From Chloroflexota bacterium (GTDB taxonomy: Bacteria; Chloroflexota; Anaerolineae; Anaerolineales; Anaerolineaceae), in assembly GCA_012798515.1 (NCBI GenBank), contig JAAZNB010000113.1, positions 1 to 32,603 on the forward strand: 32,603 nt of DNA, in the 5' to 3' direction. The notes under the pieces were generated by a model that was given only the letters and a program-made list of their open reading frames with translations, ran no database searches and had not been told where the DNA came from. Of the stretch, positions 23,365 to 31,346 are shown one piece after another. Every line of letters starts with the position of its first letter. Position 1 is the stretch's first letter. Position numbers and translations under genes: made by a program.

Positions 23365-24669
23365 ATGCGTGCGGTGGATATCATTATCAAGAAACGCGAC
23401 GGATTGGAATTGAGCCAGGCGGAGATCGAGTTTTTCATCCACGCCTATACCCGCGGCGACATCCCGGATTACCAGGCTTCGGCCTGGGCTATGGCGGTGT
23501 TGTTGAACGGCATGAACCCGCGTGAAACCACCGACCTCACGATGGCCATGGTGACATCAGGCGAGACGGTCGATCTCACCGGCGTGGTGGACATCGCCGT
23601 GGATAAACACTCCACCGGCGGCGTGGGCGACAAAACCACCCTGGTGGTGGAGCCCCTGGTGGCTGCTTGCGGCCAGCCGGTGGGCAAAATGTCGGGCCGC
23701 GGGCTGGGTTTTAGCGGCGGTACCCTGGACAAGATGGAATCCATTCCCGGTTACCGTACTGACCTCAGCCAGGAGGAGTTCATCCACCAGCTGCGCCAGA
23801 CCGGCCTGGTACTGACCGGGCAAACAGGGGACCTGGCCCCGGCAGACGGCAAGTTGTACGCCCTGCGCGACGTGACCGGGACGGTGCCATCGGTCCCGTT
23901 GATCGCCTCCTCGGTGATGAGTAAGAAGATCGCCGGCGGCGCCCAGCGCATCGTGTTGGACGTGAAGACCGGCGTGGGCGCTTTCATGCAAACCCTGGAC
24001 GAGGCTCGCCGGCTGGCGGAGCTGATGGTCAACATCGGCCGCCTGAGCCAGCGCAAGGTCATTGCCTTGCTGTCTGATATGAACCAGCCGCTGGGCTGCG
24101 CCGTGGGCAACGCGCTGGAGTTGAAAGAGGCCGTGGCGACCCTGCACGGCGAGGGGCCGCAGGATTTCACCGAACATTGCGTGGTGGTGGCCAGCCACAT
24201 GCTGGCGTTGGCCGGTAAGGCCGCCAACCTGGACGCGGCGCGCCGGCAGATCGAGCAGGCCATGCACAGCGGGCAGGGTTGGGAACGTTTCCGCGCCCTG
24301 GTGCAGGCCCAGGGCGGCGACGTGAGCTGCATCGACGAGCCGCAGCGGCTGCCCCAGGCGCCGCGGGTGGAGACCGTCGGCGCTCCCCAGGCGGGCTGGA
24401 TCGCGGCTATCAATGCCCGAGAAGTGGGCGAGTCGGCGGTGGGGTTGGGCGCCGGCCGGGCGCGTAAGGGCGACCCGGTGGATCACGCCGTCGGGATTGT
24501 GGTCCATCACAAGGTGGGTGACCGGGTGGAGCGCGACGAGGCCTTGTTCACGCTGCACGCCAACAGCGCTGCCAGCCTGGAAGAGGCTAAAGGACGCATC
24601 CTGGCGGCCCACCAGTTGGTGGATACACCGGTCGAAGCCCTGCCATTGTTCTACGGGGTGGTGGAATAA
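23365..24669 (+). CDS. Pyrimidine-nucleoside phosphorylase / thymidine phosphorylase
   Basis: The 434-aa product cleaves pyrimidine nucleosides with phosphate, giving the free base and (deoxy)ribose-1-phosphate. [24 protein letters not shown] is the typical start of the family. The phosphate-binding region is [24 protein letters not shown]. The signature [49 protein letters not shown] and the C-terminal beta domain ([23 protein letters not shown]) are all present. Length and motifs fit the Pdp/DeoA family; Pdp and DeoA cannot be separated here, so no symbol is given. GAGGTG lies before the ATG. It follows jag by 146 nt and is upstream of the ileS leader. Confidence 0.95.
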   Translation: MRAVDIIIKKRDGLELSQAEIEFFIHAYTRGDIPDYQASAWAMAVLLNGMNPRETTDLTMAMVTSGETVDLTGVVDIAVDKHSTGGVGDKTTLVVEPLVAACGQPVGKMSGRGLGFSGGTLDKMESIPGYRTDLSQEEFIHQLRQTGLVLTGQTGDLAPADGKLYALRDVTGTVPSVPLIASSVMSKKIAGGAQRIVLDVKTGVGAFMQTLDEARRLAELMVNIGRLSQRKVIALLSDMNQPLGCAVGNALELKEAVATLHGEGPQDFTEHCVVVASHMLALAGKAANLDAARRQIEQAMHSGQGWERFRALVQAQGGDVSCIDEPQRLPQAPRVETVGAPQAGWIAAINAREVGESAVGLGAGRARKGDPVDHAVGIVVHHKVGDRVERDEALFTLHANSAASLEEAKGRILAAHQLVDTPVEALPLFYGVVE

Positions 24670-24708
24670 GGGCCTGGAGTGCGGGAGAGGGGCTTCTCAA
24701 AATCGCGA

Positions 24709-24737
24709 TTGCGCAATCAGGCTTTTTGTGGCATAAT
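24709..24737 (+). promoter_or_regulatory. Candidate promoter of the ileS T-box transcript
   Basis: TTGCGC (24709-24714, a weak -35) and CATAAT (24732-24737) are 17 bp apart. The start would be near 24744, just before the first helix of the T-box leader. Confidence 0.5.
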
Positions 24738-24744
24738 CGTGGGA

Positions 24745-25016
24745 AAAGCGATGATGGAAACGAGTACGCTGGCCCGAGGCTGGCAGCGAACCCGGGGCAG
24801 GTGTGAGCCGGGGCAGCTGGGAGAGCGGAAAATCCTTCCGGAGCTGTGAACTGAACACAGAGCCATCTGTCAGTAGGGGTGCCGGAACCGCCGGCCGTTA
24901 CACCGGCGCAGACCTAACCGCGAGTCGGTTGCGTCTGAAAAGCGCTTGCCAGACGGCAAGAATTTGGGTGGTACCGCGGGAGTCCCTCTCGTCCCTTTGT
25001 GGATGAGAGGTTTTTT
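24745..25016 (+). ncRNA. T-box riboswitch controlling ileS (tRNA-Ile sensing)
   Basis: The leader shows the ordered T-box parts. Stem I begins with GATGATGGAAACGAGTA. The AG-bulge and distal loop region reads CAGCGAACCCGGGGCAGGTGTGAG. On the 3' side of Stem I, GGAAAATCCTTCCGGAGC offers ATC (24832-24834) as the isoleucine specifier codon. The conserved T-box GGGTGGTACCGCG is at 24966-24978; its TGGT bulge is complementary to an ACCA tRNA end, as expected for tRNA-Ile with discriminator A. A terminator follows. Uncharged tRNA-Ile should stabilise the antiterminator and allow ileS transcription. Stem I pairing was judged by eye; the exact 5' end is approximate. Confidence 0.93.
24985..25016 (+). 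terminator. Regulated terminator of the ileS T-box
   Basis: CCTCTCGTCC (24985-24994) pairs with GGATGAGAGG (25001-25010), ten pairs with one G-U, around CTTTGT. Six T residues follow. Its 5' arm lies just after the T-box sequence, as expected for the competing structure. Confidence 0.92.
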
Positions 25017-25023
25017 GGTAATT

Positions 25024-25124
25024 ACTCAGCCCGAGAAGAAAGGTTCCCCGATTTTGGGGGTGAATGGGCTGCGAAGCAGCCCATTCACCCCCAAAATCGG
25101 GCTTCTTTGCGCTAACGGCTGAGT
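25024..25124 (+). repeat. Long nested inverted repeat between T-box and ileS
   Basis: A perfect 26-bp inverted repeat (25047-25072 and 25076-25101) surrounds a GAA triloop. It is framed by a second perfect pair, ACTCAGCC (25024-25031) and GGCTGAGT (25117-25124), with a symmetric 15-nt unpaired stretch on each side. It is inside the ileS leader, past the T-box terminator. No T-run follows, and no copy was noticed elsewhere in the window. Confidence 0.9.
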
Positions 25125-25178
25125 GGTTACGTTTTTTGTTCTTTTATCTCGTTTTGATATCCATGTTCAGGAGGTAGG

Positions 25179-28100
25179 ATGTACAAACCGGTTTCTCCGA
25201 AGCTGAACGTTACCCTGATGGAGGAAGGGGTCCTGCGCTACTGGAAGTCACACAACATCTTTCAGCAGTCCATGGCCCTCAGGGAATCGGGTCCGGAATA
25301 CGTGTTTTTTGAAGGCCCGCCAACGGCCAATGGCAAGCCGGGGATCCATCACGTCCTGGCGCGGGCGTTCAAGGATATCTTCCCCCGTTATAAAACCATG
25401 CGCGGCTACCACGTCTCCCGGCGGGGTGGTTGGGATACGCACGGCCTGCCGGTGGAGATCGAGGTCGAACGCAAACTGGGCTTCACCAACAAGCAAGACA
25501 TCGAAAATTACGGCATTGCCAAATTCAACGAACTGTGCCGCGAATCGGCGTTTGCTTACATTCAAGAATGGGAAAAGCTGACCGACCGCATCGCCTATTG
25601 GGTAGACCTGAGCACGGCTTACGTGACCTACACCAACGGCTACATCGAGTCGGTGTGGTGGATTCTCAAGAGCTTCTGGGAAAAAGAGCTGCTTTACCAG
25701 GGTTTCAAGGTGGTGCCTTACTGCCCGCGCTGCGGCACGCCGCTCTCCGATCACGAGGTGGCGTTGGGCTACCAAGAGGCGTCCGATCCTTCGCTGTACG
25801 TGCGCATGCCGCTGGTCGACATGCCGGGCACGTCTTTCCTGGTGTGGACCACCACGCCTTGGACGCTGCCGGCCAACGTGGCCGTAGCGGCCAACCCTGA
25901 CCTGGACTACGTCACCGTCGAGCGCTCACTGCCGGAAGGCGGGCAGGAACGCCTGATCCTGGCCGAATCCCGCTTGCAGTCCGTATTTGGCGACCAGGAA
26001 GTGAAGATCGTCGACCGCTTCAAGGGCAAACAGTTGAAGGGCAAGCGTTATAACCCCCTGTTTACCTTCATGCCCACCGACAAACCTGCCCATTACATTG
26101 TGCTGGGCGATTTCGTCTCCGCCGAAGACGGCTCCGGGTTGGTGCACATCGCCCCGGCCTTCGGCGCCGAAGACATGCAGGTGGCCCTGGAGTCTGACCT
26201 GCCCATCTTGATGACCGTGGCCGAGGATGGCACTTTCATCCCCGAGATCCGCCCCTGGAGCGGCAAATTCGTCAAGGACGCCGACCCGTTCATCCTTCAG
26301 GATCTGGAAGCGCGCGGCCTGCTGTATCAGTCCGGTACCATCACGCACACCTACCCCTTCTGCTGGCGCTGTTCGACGCCGCTGTTGTATTACGCCCGCC
26401 CGACCTGGTACATCCGTACCAGCCAGTACAAAGACATGATGGTCGAATTGAACGACCACATCAACTGGTACCCGAGCCACATCAAGAACGGGCGTTTCGG
26501 CAATTGGCTGTCCAACAACATCGACTGGGCGCTGGGGCGCGAGCGTTACTGGGGAACCCCGCTGCCGGTATGGGAATGCAAAGATTGCCACCACCAGGAT
26601 TGCATCGGCTCGGTGGAGGAGCTCTCCGAGCGCTCCGGCCGGGATCTCTCCAGCCTGGACCTGCACCGTCCTTATGTGGACGATGTGCGCCTGCGCTGCC
26701 CCGAGTGCGGTGGCAGCATGCAGCGTGTCCCGGAACTGATCGATGTGTGGTTTGACTCGGGATCGATGCCGGTGGCTCAATGGCATTATCCCTTCGAGAA
26801 CGAGGTAGAATTCAAGAAACAATTCCCCGCCGACTATATCTGCGAGGCGGTGGACCAGACCCGCGGCTGGTTCTATTCTCTGCACGCCATCAGCACGCTG
26901 CTGTTCGAGCAGGAGTGCTACCGCAACGTGATCTGCCTGGGCCTGATCCTGGATGGGGATGGCCAGAAGATGTCGAAATCGCGTGGCAACGTGGTTAACC
27001 CATGGGACGTCATCAACCAGCACGGGGCCGACGCCATCCGCTGGTACCTGTACACCGCCAGCCCGCCCGGACAGGAGCGGCGTTTCTCCAACGATCTGGT
27101 GGCGGAAGTGGTGCGTAATTTCACCCTGACCCTGTGGAATACCTATTCCTTCTTCGTGACCTACGCCAACCTGGATGGCTGGAGACCCGATCCCAACGCC
27201 AAGGTCGAATACAGCGCCCTGGATCGCTGGCAGCTGTCGGCGCTGCACACCCTGACTCGCGACGTAACCACGGCCCTGGAGAACTACGACGTGCTGGGCG
27301 CTACCCGGCCGGTGGAGGCCTTCGTCGACCAGCTATCCAACTGGTATCTGCGCCGTTCCCGGCGGCGTTTCTGGAAGAGCGGTTCCGACGCCGACAAACA
27401 GGCCGCCTACGCCACGCTGCACCAGGCGCTGGTGACCTTGAGCAAACTGTTGGCGCCCACCATGCCCTTCATGGCCGAAGAGCTGTACCAGAACCTGGTC
27501 TGCTCGGTGGACCCGCAAGCGCCCGCCTCGGTGCACCTGGCGGACTGGCCGGCGTATGACGAGAGCATGATCGACGAGAAGCTAAACCGCGAAATGGCGT
27601 TGGTGATGAAGCTGGCCTCGGTGGGCCACGCGGCCCGCAACAAGGCCAACCGCAAGGTGCGCCAGCCGCTGGCCGAGGCGGCCTTCTCGGTGGGGAACGT
27701 CGAGGAACGCGGCGTGGTGGCAAAATATGCCGACCTGTTGGAAGACGAATTGAACGTCAAGCAGGTGCGCGCCCTGGATGCCGCTGCGGAGGCCGTGGCG
27801 TACAGCCTGAACCCGCTGCCCAAGCAGCTGGGGCAGAAATACGGCAGCCGCTTCCCGGCCCTGCGCAAGGCCATCCTGGCCTTCGACGCCGAAAAGGCTT
27901 CCCAGCAGCTGCTGGTGGGCGAGCCCATCCAGGTTTCGGTGGACGGCGAGCAGTACGATATCCTCCCCGAAGAGGTCGAAGTGCGCGCCCAGGCTCGCTC
28001 TGGCTATGCCGTGGCTTCCGAAGGAGCTTACCTGGCAGCCCTGGTGACCGACCTGACGCCCGAATTGGTCAAAGAGGGGCTGGCGCGGGAGTTCGTGCGC

Positions 28101-28331
28101 CGGGTGCAGGACCTGCGCAAGCAGGCCGACCTGGACATCTCCGACCGCATCCAGGTGTGCTACCAGGCCACGCCGCTGTTGAGCGAGGCCGTCGAGGACT
28201 TCCGCGATTACATCATGGCGGAGACGCTGGCAGTCAGGATGCAATCCTGCGCGGTGGGTGACGGATATGCCTCGGCCAGCGATGCTTTCGACGCCGAGCA
28301 GGTGACCGTCGGTCTACAACGGGCCTCCTGA
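25179..28331 (+). CDS. ileS: Isoleucyl-tRNA synthetase
   Basis: The 1050-aa class I synthetase charges tRNA-Ile with isoleucine. The HIGH-type motif appears as PPTANGKPGIHH (about residues 47-58), a variant spelled G-I-H-H. The KMSKS loop is intact in DGDGQKMSKSRGN (about 590-605). The editing (CP1) domain covers roughly 190-400 and includes VWTTTPWTLPANVAVAANP. Cysteine pairs typical of this form occur in CPRCGTPLSDHEV, CWRCSTPLLYYARPTWYIRTS and RCPECGGSMQRVPELIDVWFDSGSMP. The C-terminal anticodon-binding and extra domain matches the long, eukaryote-like IleRS form. AGGAGGT is 5 nt before the ATG. Expression is predicted to be set by the T-box leader. A 16-bp hairpin follows the stop. Confidence 0.97.
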   Translation: MYKPVSPKLNVTLMEEGVLRYWKSHNIFQQSMALRESGPEYVFFEGPPTANGKPGIHHVLARAFKDIFPRYKTMRGYHVSRRGGWDTHGLPVEIEVERKLGFTNKQDIENYGIAKFNELCRESAFAYIQEWEKLTDRIAYWVDLSTAYVTYTNGYIESVWWILKSFWEKELLYQGFKVVPYCPRCGTPLSDHEVALGYQEASDPSLYVRMPLVDMPGTSFLVWTTTPWTLPANVAVAANPDLDYVTVERSLPEGGQERLILAESRLQSVFGDQEVKIVDRFKGKQLKGKRYNPLFTFMPTDKPAHYIVLGDFVSAEDGSGLVHIAPAFGAEDMQVALESDLPILMTVAEDGTFIPEIRPWSGKFVKDADPFILQDLEARGLLYQSGTITHTYPFCWRCSTPLLYYARPTWYIRTSQYKDMMVELNDHINWYPSHIKNGRFGNWLSNNIDWALGRERYWGTPLPVWECKDCHHQDCIGSVEELSERSGRDLSSLDLHRPYVDDVRLRCPECGGSMQRVPELIDVWFDSGSMPVAQWHYPFENEVEFKKQFPADYICEAVDQTRGWFYSLHAISTLLFEQECYRNVICLGLILDGDGQKMSKSRGNVVNPWDVINQHGADAIRWYLYTASPPGQERRFSNDLVAEVVRNFTLTLWNTYSFFVTYANLDGWRPDPNAKVEYSALDRWQLSALHTLTRDVTTALENYDVLGATRPVEAFVDQLSNWYLRRSRRRFWKSGSDADKQAAYATLHQALVTLSKLLAPTMPFMAEELYQNLVCSVDPQAPASVHLADWPAYDESMIDEKLNREMALVMKLASVGHAARNKANRKVRQPLAEAAFSVGNVEERGVVAKYADLLEDELNVKQVRALDAAAEAVAYSLNPLPKQLGQKYGSRFPALRKAILAFDAEKASQQLLVGEPIQVSVDGEQYDILPEEVEVRAQARSGYAVASEGAYLAALVTDLTPELVKEGLAREFVRRVQDLRKQADLDISDRIQVCYQATPLLSEAVEDFRDYIMAETLAVRMQSCAVGDGYASASDAFDAEQVTVGLQRAS

Positions 28332-28352
28332 CCCGTTTATCCTGTTTGAGAT

Positions 28353-28387
28353 ACAAGAGCTGCGGCGTTCGACGTCGCAGCTCTTGT
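28353..28387 (+). terminator. Strong hairpin after ileS, possible terminator without T-run
   Basis: ACAAGAGCTGCGGCGT (28353-28368) pairs with ACGTCGCAGCTCTTGT (28372-28387), sixteen pairs with one G-U, around a TCG loop, 21 nt after the ileS stop. GGATTAAAGG follows, so the U-tract of a classical terminator is missing. Confidence 0.55.
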
Positions 28388-28440
28388 GGATTAAAGGCAG
28401 GTATAATGAGCTGGGTCATCTAAACCGGTTGAAAATGTGA

Positions 28441-28487
28441 AAAACAACTATTATGGTTTAAAATAAAAAAAACAACTGATTTAGTTG
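28441..28487 (+). promoter_or_regulatory. AT-rich region with repeats before satD-like gene
   Basis: AAAACAACT occurs at 28441-28449 and again at 28469-28477. The second copy overlaps a small inverted repeat, CAACT (28473-28477) with AGTTG (28483-28487). The surrounding stretch is strikingly AT-rich for this genome and should hold the promoter and perhaps an operator. Confidence 0.4.
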
Positions 28488-28501
28488 ATTTATGGGGCCA
28501 T

Positions 28502-29146
28502 ATGACACACAATTACCTGGTATTGATCGCCGATATCATTGCTTCCCGCCAGATCGTGCAGCGGGCGGCCTTCGACGCGAGCCTGAAAAAGGCCTTGGAC
28601 GATCTCAACGCCCGCCGGCAGGGTGAGCTCCTCTCACCCTATACGGTGACCATCGGCGATGAGATCCAGGCGGTCTTCGGCCGGGCGGATCACGTCTTTG
28701 GCGACGTTTTTACCATCCTGGCCGCCGTCTATCCCCGGCGCATGCGCTTCTCCTTCAGCGCCGGGGAGCTGGTGACGCCCATCAATCGCGAGCGGGCCAT
28801 TGGCATGGACGGGCCGGCTTTCCACATGGCGCGCGAGCGGATGGACGAGTTGAAGAAATCGGGCCATCTATTCGACGTGGCCATGGCGGAGAGCGCCCAG
28901 GATCATGCTCTTTTGCGCCCGGTGCTGGAGCTGGTCTCCCACGAGGTCAAGCGGTGGAAACGTAACCGCCTGGAGATCCTGGCGCTGATGATGGAAGGCC
29001 AGACGCCGCATCAGATCGCGGAGCGCCTGGGTCTGTCGGACCAGGCCGTGTACAAGAACATCGACGCCGGGGCGTTGGGGGTCATGGTGGACATCTTTGC
29101 CCAGGTGAGCCAGCACTGCAACCGGTTGATCCAGGCGCAGCCATGA
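28502..29146 (+). CDS. SatD family protein with C-terminal helix-turn-helix
   Basis: The 214-aa product starts NYLVLIADIIASRQIVQR, the opening typical of SatD-family proteins. The middle part includes TVTIGDEIQAVFG and RMRFSFSAGELVTPINRERAIGMDGPAFHMARERMDEL. The end (ALMMEGQTPHQIAERLGLSDQAVYKNIDAGAL, about residues 160-192) is a clear helix-turn-helix, so DNA binding is likely. The family name comes from a streptococcal acid-tolerance locus; its biochemical role is not settled. The stop overlaps the next start (ATGA), so it is coupled to the membrane protein gene. The 60 nt before it are very AT-rich, with repeated AAAACAACT units that could be its own binding site. Confidence 0.87.
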   Translation: MTHNYLVLIADIIASRQIVQRAAFDASLKKALDDLNARRQGELLSPYTVTIGDEIQAVFGRADHVFGDVFTILAAVYPRRMRFSFSAGELVTPINRERAIGMDGPAFHMARERMDELKKSGHLFDVAMAESAQDHALLRPVLELVSHEVKRWKRNRLEILALMMEGQTPHQIAERLGLSDQAVYKNIDAGALGVMVDIFAQVSQHCNRLIQAQP

Positions 29147-29901
29147 CCCAGCCTTTTTATTTCATGCTCAACGTGTTGATCGCCTCGCGGTTGGTGTTCA
29201 CGTTCAAAGACATGCCCATCGATTGGAAGCAGTGCGCTGTGATGGGCGCCGTGCAAGGGGCCGGGCTGTTGTTTTTGCAGCCAGGCGCGGCCCAATGGGG
29301 CCTGGCCGGGCTGCTGCTGGCTTTGAACGTCTTGCTGCTGCGTTTTGAGAGCAGGCATACCCAGACCAACGAAGTGCGCCTGGGCATGTTTGTGTTACAG
29401 GTGGTGGTGTTGAGCGTTTTCTTTTCTCCCCGGCTGGGACTGGATTTTAGCCCCGGTTTAGCGCAGTTGGGCGCCCGCCTGCAAGGCCTGACCCTGCTGT
29501 TTCCTCCGGCGGGAAGGGTGGATTGGCCCCGGGCCAACGCCCTGGTGCTGGGCCTGCTGCTGGTCACCAACGAGGCCAATCTTTTCATCCGTTCCATGTT
29601 CAAGGTGTTCAGCCTGGCGCCACACCGCCAGGTGGAGGCGGAAAAATATCTTATCACCATGACGGATAAACGCGAATTGAACGCCGGCCGGGTGATTGGC
29701 ATCCTGGAGCGGGTCATTATTTACACTTTCGTCCTCCAGGGGCAGTACACGGCCATCGGTTTCATACTGGCGGCCAAGAGTTTTGCGCGTTTCAAAGAGC
29801 TGGACAACCGTGAATTTGCCGAGTACGTGCTTATTGGGACCTTACTCTCGGCTTTGCTGGCCATGATGATTGCCCTGTTCGTAGGCCGGCTGATTATGTA
29901 G
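29143..29901 (+). CDS. Integral membrane protein coupled to SatD (DUF3307-partner-like)
   Basis: The 252-aa product has about six hydrophobic helices, for example WGLAGLLLALNVLLL, MFVLQVVVLSVFF, ANALVLGLLLVTNEANLFI and the last LIGTLLSALLAMMIALFVGRLIM. The C-terminal part, GQYTAIGFILAAKSFARFKELDNREFAEYVLIGTLLS, resembles the conserved end of DUF3307-type membrane proteins that sit beside satD in other bacteria. The N-terminal half does not obviously match, so I avoid a firm family name. The ATG overlaps the satD-like stop (ATGA), so one transcript and coupled translation are nearly certain. It may be the membrane partner or target of the SatD-like protein. Confidence 0.8.
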   Translation: MTQPFYFMLNVLIASRLVFTFKDMPIDWKQCAVMGAVQGAGLLFLQPGAAQWGLAGLLLALNVLLLRFESRHTQTNEVRLGMFVLQVVVLSVFFSPRLGLDFSPGLAQLGARLQGLTLLFPPAGRVDWPRANALVLGLLLVTNEANLFIRSMFKVFSLAPHRQVEAEKYLITMTDKRELNAGRVIGILERVIIYTFVLQGQYTAIGFILAAKSFARFKELDNREFAEYVLIGTLLSALLAMMIALFVGRLIM

Positions 29902-30185
29902 GACCTCCCCGGCTCACCTGTTCCGGTCACACCGGCCGGTTGTGGGCCACCCAATCCCCATTCTGTGCTTTACACTGGCCGGGCCGAGGCTCCGGCGGCA
30001 ATGTGGAAAGGCGCGACGGGCTCCAGGCAGCGGGCCTGAGCAAGTCTCAGCGCGCCCTCACCTTGTGGGAAAAGTTGCACCAAATCAGATAATTAGTATG
30101 CTAAAAAACATAATTGTGCGTATACTTATGGGTAAGGGGGCTTGGGATTGAGATATCGGTTCGAGCGCGTAGTAGAGGAGGAACC

Positions 30186-30536
30186 ATGGCGCAGCCCGAG
30201 ATTCAGCAGTCGCAATTAAGTCCAATAGACGCCGGCATTATCTTGCTCACCATCGCCACCGGTTTGATTCACCTCTCGCTCAACTTTGCGATGGGTCGTT
30301 TCGATGCCATCTTTACTTTGAACGGCCTGGGGTACCTGGGGCTGCTGGCGGGGTTGTATCTACCGCTGCCGGTGGCTCAGGATAACCGCAGGCTGGTACG
30401 CTTCGCCTTGCTGGGGTTTGCCCTCCTGACGATTGTGTTGTGGATCTTTCTGGGCCAGCCTTATACCACCCTGGGTTTCATCACCAAGGCTATCGAAGTC
30501 GTGCTGGTGATCTTGTTGTTCTTGAAGCGGCCATAG
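30186..30536 (+). CDS. Small four-helix membrane protein of unknown function
   Basis: The 116-aa product has a polar start (MAQPEIQQSQLSPID) and four hydrophobic helices: IILLTIATGLIHLSLNFAM, LNGLGYLGLLAGLYLPL, FALLGFALLTIVLWIFL and FITKAIEVVLVILLFL. I do not recognise a named family. The track starts at 30114, but the ATG at 30186 has GGAGG immediately upstream and starts the conserved-looking part. The 284-nt gap before it holds an AT-rich stretch around 30075-30130 with TATACT (30121-30126) as a possible -10, but no good -35. The ribA leader begins after it. Confidence 0.78.
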   Translation: MAQPEIQQSQLSPIDAGIILLTIATGLIHLSLNFAMGRFDAIFTLNGLGYLGLLAGLYLPLPVAQDNRRLVRFALLGFALLTIVLWIFLGQPYTTLGFITKAIEVVLVILLFLKRP

Positions 30537-30656
30537 ACTGGAGCGAGAACCAAATCACAGGCTAAAAAAGGTGTTCATGGTGGGGTGGCGTGGATGGGAG
30601 AGAGAGACTTCACCGCGCAGTGGAATGCAGCGATGGGAGTACAGGGGGACAGATTC

Positions 30657-30677
30657 TCCGCGGGGTGGTCCCGCGGA
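30657..30677 (+). repeat. GC-rich hairpin directly before the ribA ribosome site
   Basis: TCCGCGGG and CCCGCGGA form a perfect 8-bp stem with a GTGGT loop, ending 6 nt before the AAAGGGA of ribA. The loop region reads GGGTGGTCCCGCGG, one base away from a T-box core, but no T-box stem or terminator surrounds it. Confidence 0.5.
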
Positions 30678-30698
30678 ATTGCAGAAAGGGACGATTCG

Positions 30699-31346
30699 AT
30701 GACAGATGCGTTGGTTCTCCACCGGGAAGTGTGCGCACGGGTGCCCACCGGACATGGAGAGTTTCAATTATGCTTGTACACCAATAACCAGGATGCAAAA
30801 GAGCACCTGGCCCTGCTGAAAGGTGACGTACAGGGTAAGGAAAACGTATTGGTGCGCATCCATTCTGAGTGTTTTACCGGGGATGTACTGGGCTCACGGC
30901 GCTGTGACTGCGGAGAGCAGCTGGACCGCGCCATGGAGCTGATTGCTGAAGAGGGGGAAGGCGTGGTCGTCTACCTGCGTCAGGAAGGGCGCGGTATCGG
31001 CTTGCTGGAGAAGCTGCACGCTTACAATCTGCAGGACGAGGGCATGGATACCTTTGACGCCAACCTGGCCCTGGGACACGCTGCCGACAGCCGGAATTAC
31101 CAGGCTGCCGCGGCCATCCTGGCCGACCTGGGGGTACGCTCGGTGCGCCTGCTGACCAATAACCCTTCCAAGATCCAGGACCTGCGGGCGCACGGCATCG
31201 AGACTACCGAGCGCATTCCACTCGTGCCGACCGTGTATGCCGAAAATGAAAGATACCTGTTGACCAAAGTGCTGCGGATGCACCACCTGATTCCGCTCGA
31301 CCGGGAATCCCTCCCGGCCCAAGAAAAGACCAATGGGCGTCATTGA
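30699..31346 (+). CDS. ribA: GTP cyclohydrolase II
   Basis: The 215-aa enzyme opens the GTP ring to give the first committed pyrimidine of riboflavin synthesis. The zinc cysteines lie in SECFTGDVLGSRRCDCGEQLDRAM. The catalytic region is VVYLRQEGRGIGLLEKLHAYNLQDEGMDTFDAN, followed by ILADLGVRSVRLLTNNPSKIQDL and a closing HGIETTERIPL. It is the GTP cyclohydrolase II domain alone, without the RibB (3,4-DHBP synthase) domain found in RibBA fusions. The track starts at 30585. The ATG at 30699 has AAAGGGA upstream and starts the conserved part. The stop overlaps the RibD-like gene by 14 nt. Confidence 0.95.
   Translation: MTDALVLHREVCARVPTGHGEFQLCLYTNNQDAKEHLALLKGDVQGKENVLVRIHSECFTGDVLGSRRCDCGEQLDRAMELIAEEGEGVVVYLRQEGRGIGLLEKLHAYNLQDEGMDTFDANLALGHAADSRNYQAAAAILADLGVRSVRLLTNNPSKIQDLRAHGIETTERIPLVPTVYAENERYLLTKVLRMHHLIPLDRESLPAQEKTNGRH

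Noticed and set aside
23557-24612. 351-aa reverse-strand ORF
   Set aside because: It is fully antisense to the nucleoside phosphorylase and rich in His, Gln and Gly, as expected for a shadow frame.
25926-27248. 440-aa reverse-strand ORF
   Set aside because: It lies wholly inside ileS, has no recognisable domain, and reflects GC-rich third positions.
30537-30698. FMN (RFN) riboswitch before ribA
   Set aside because: None of the conserved RFN segments is present, and the leader is short.
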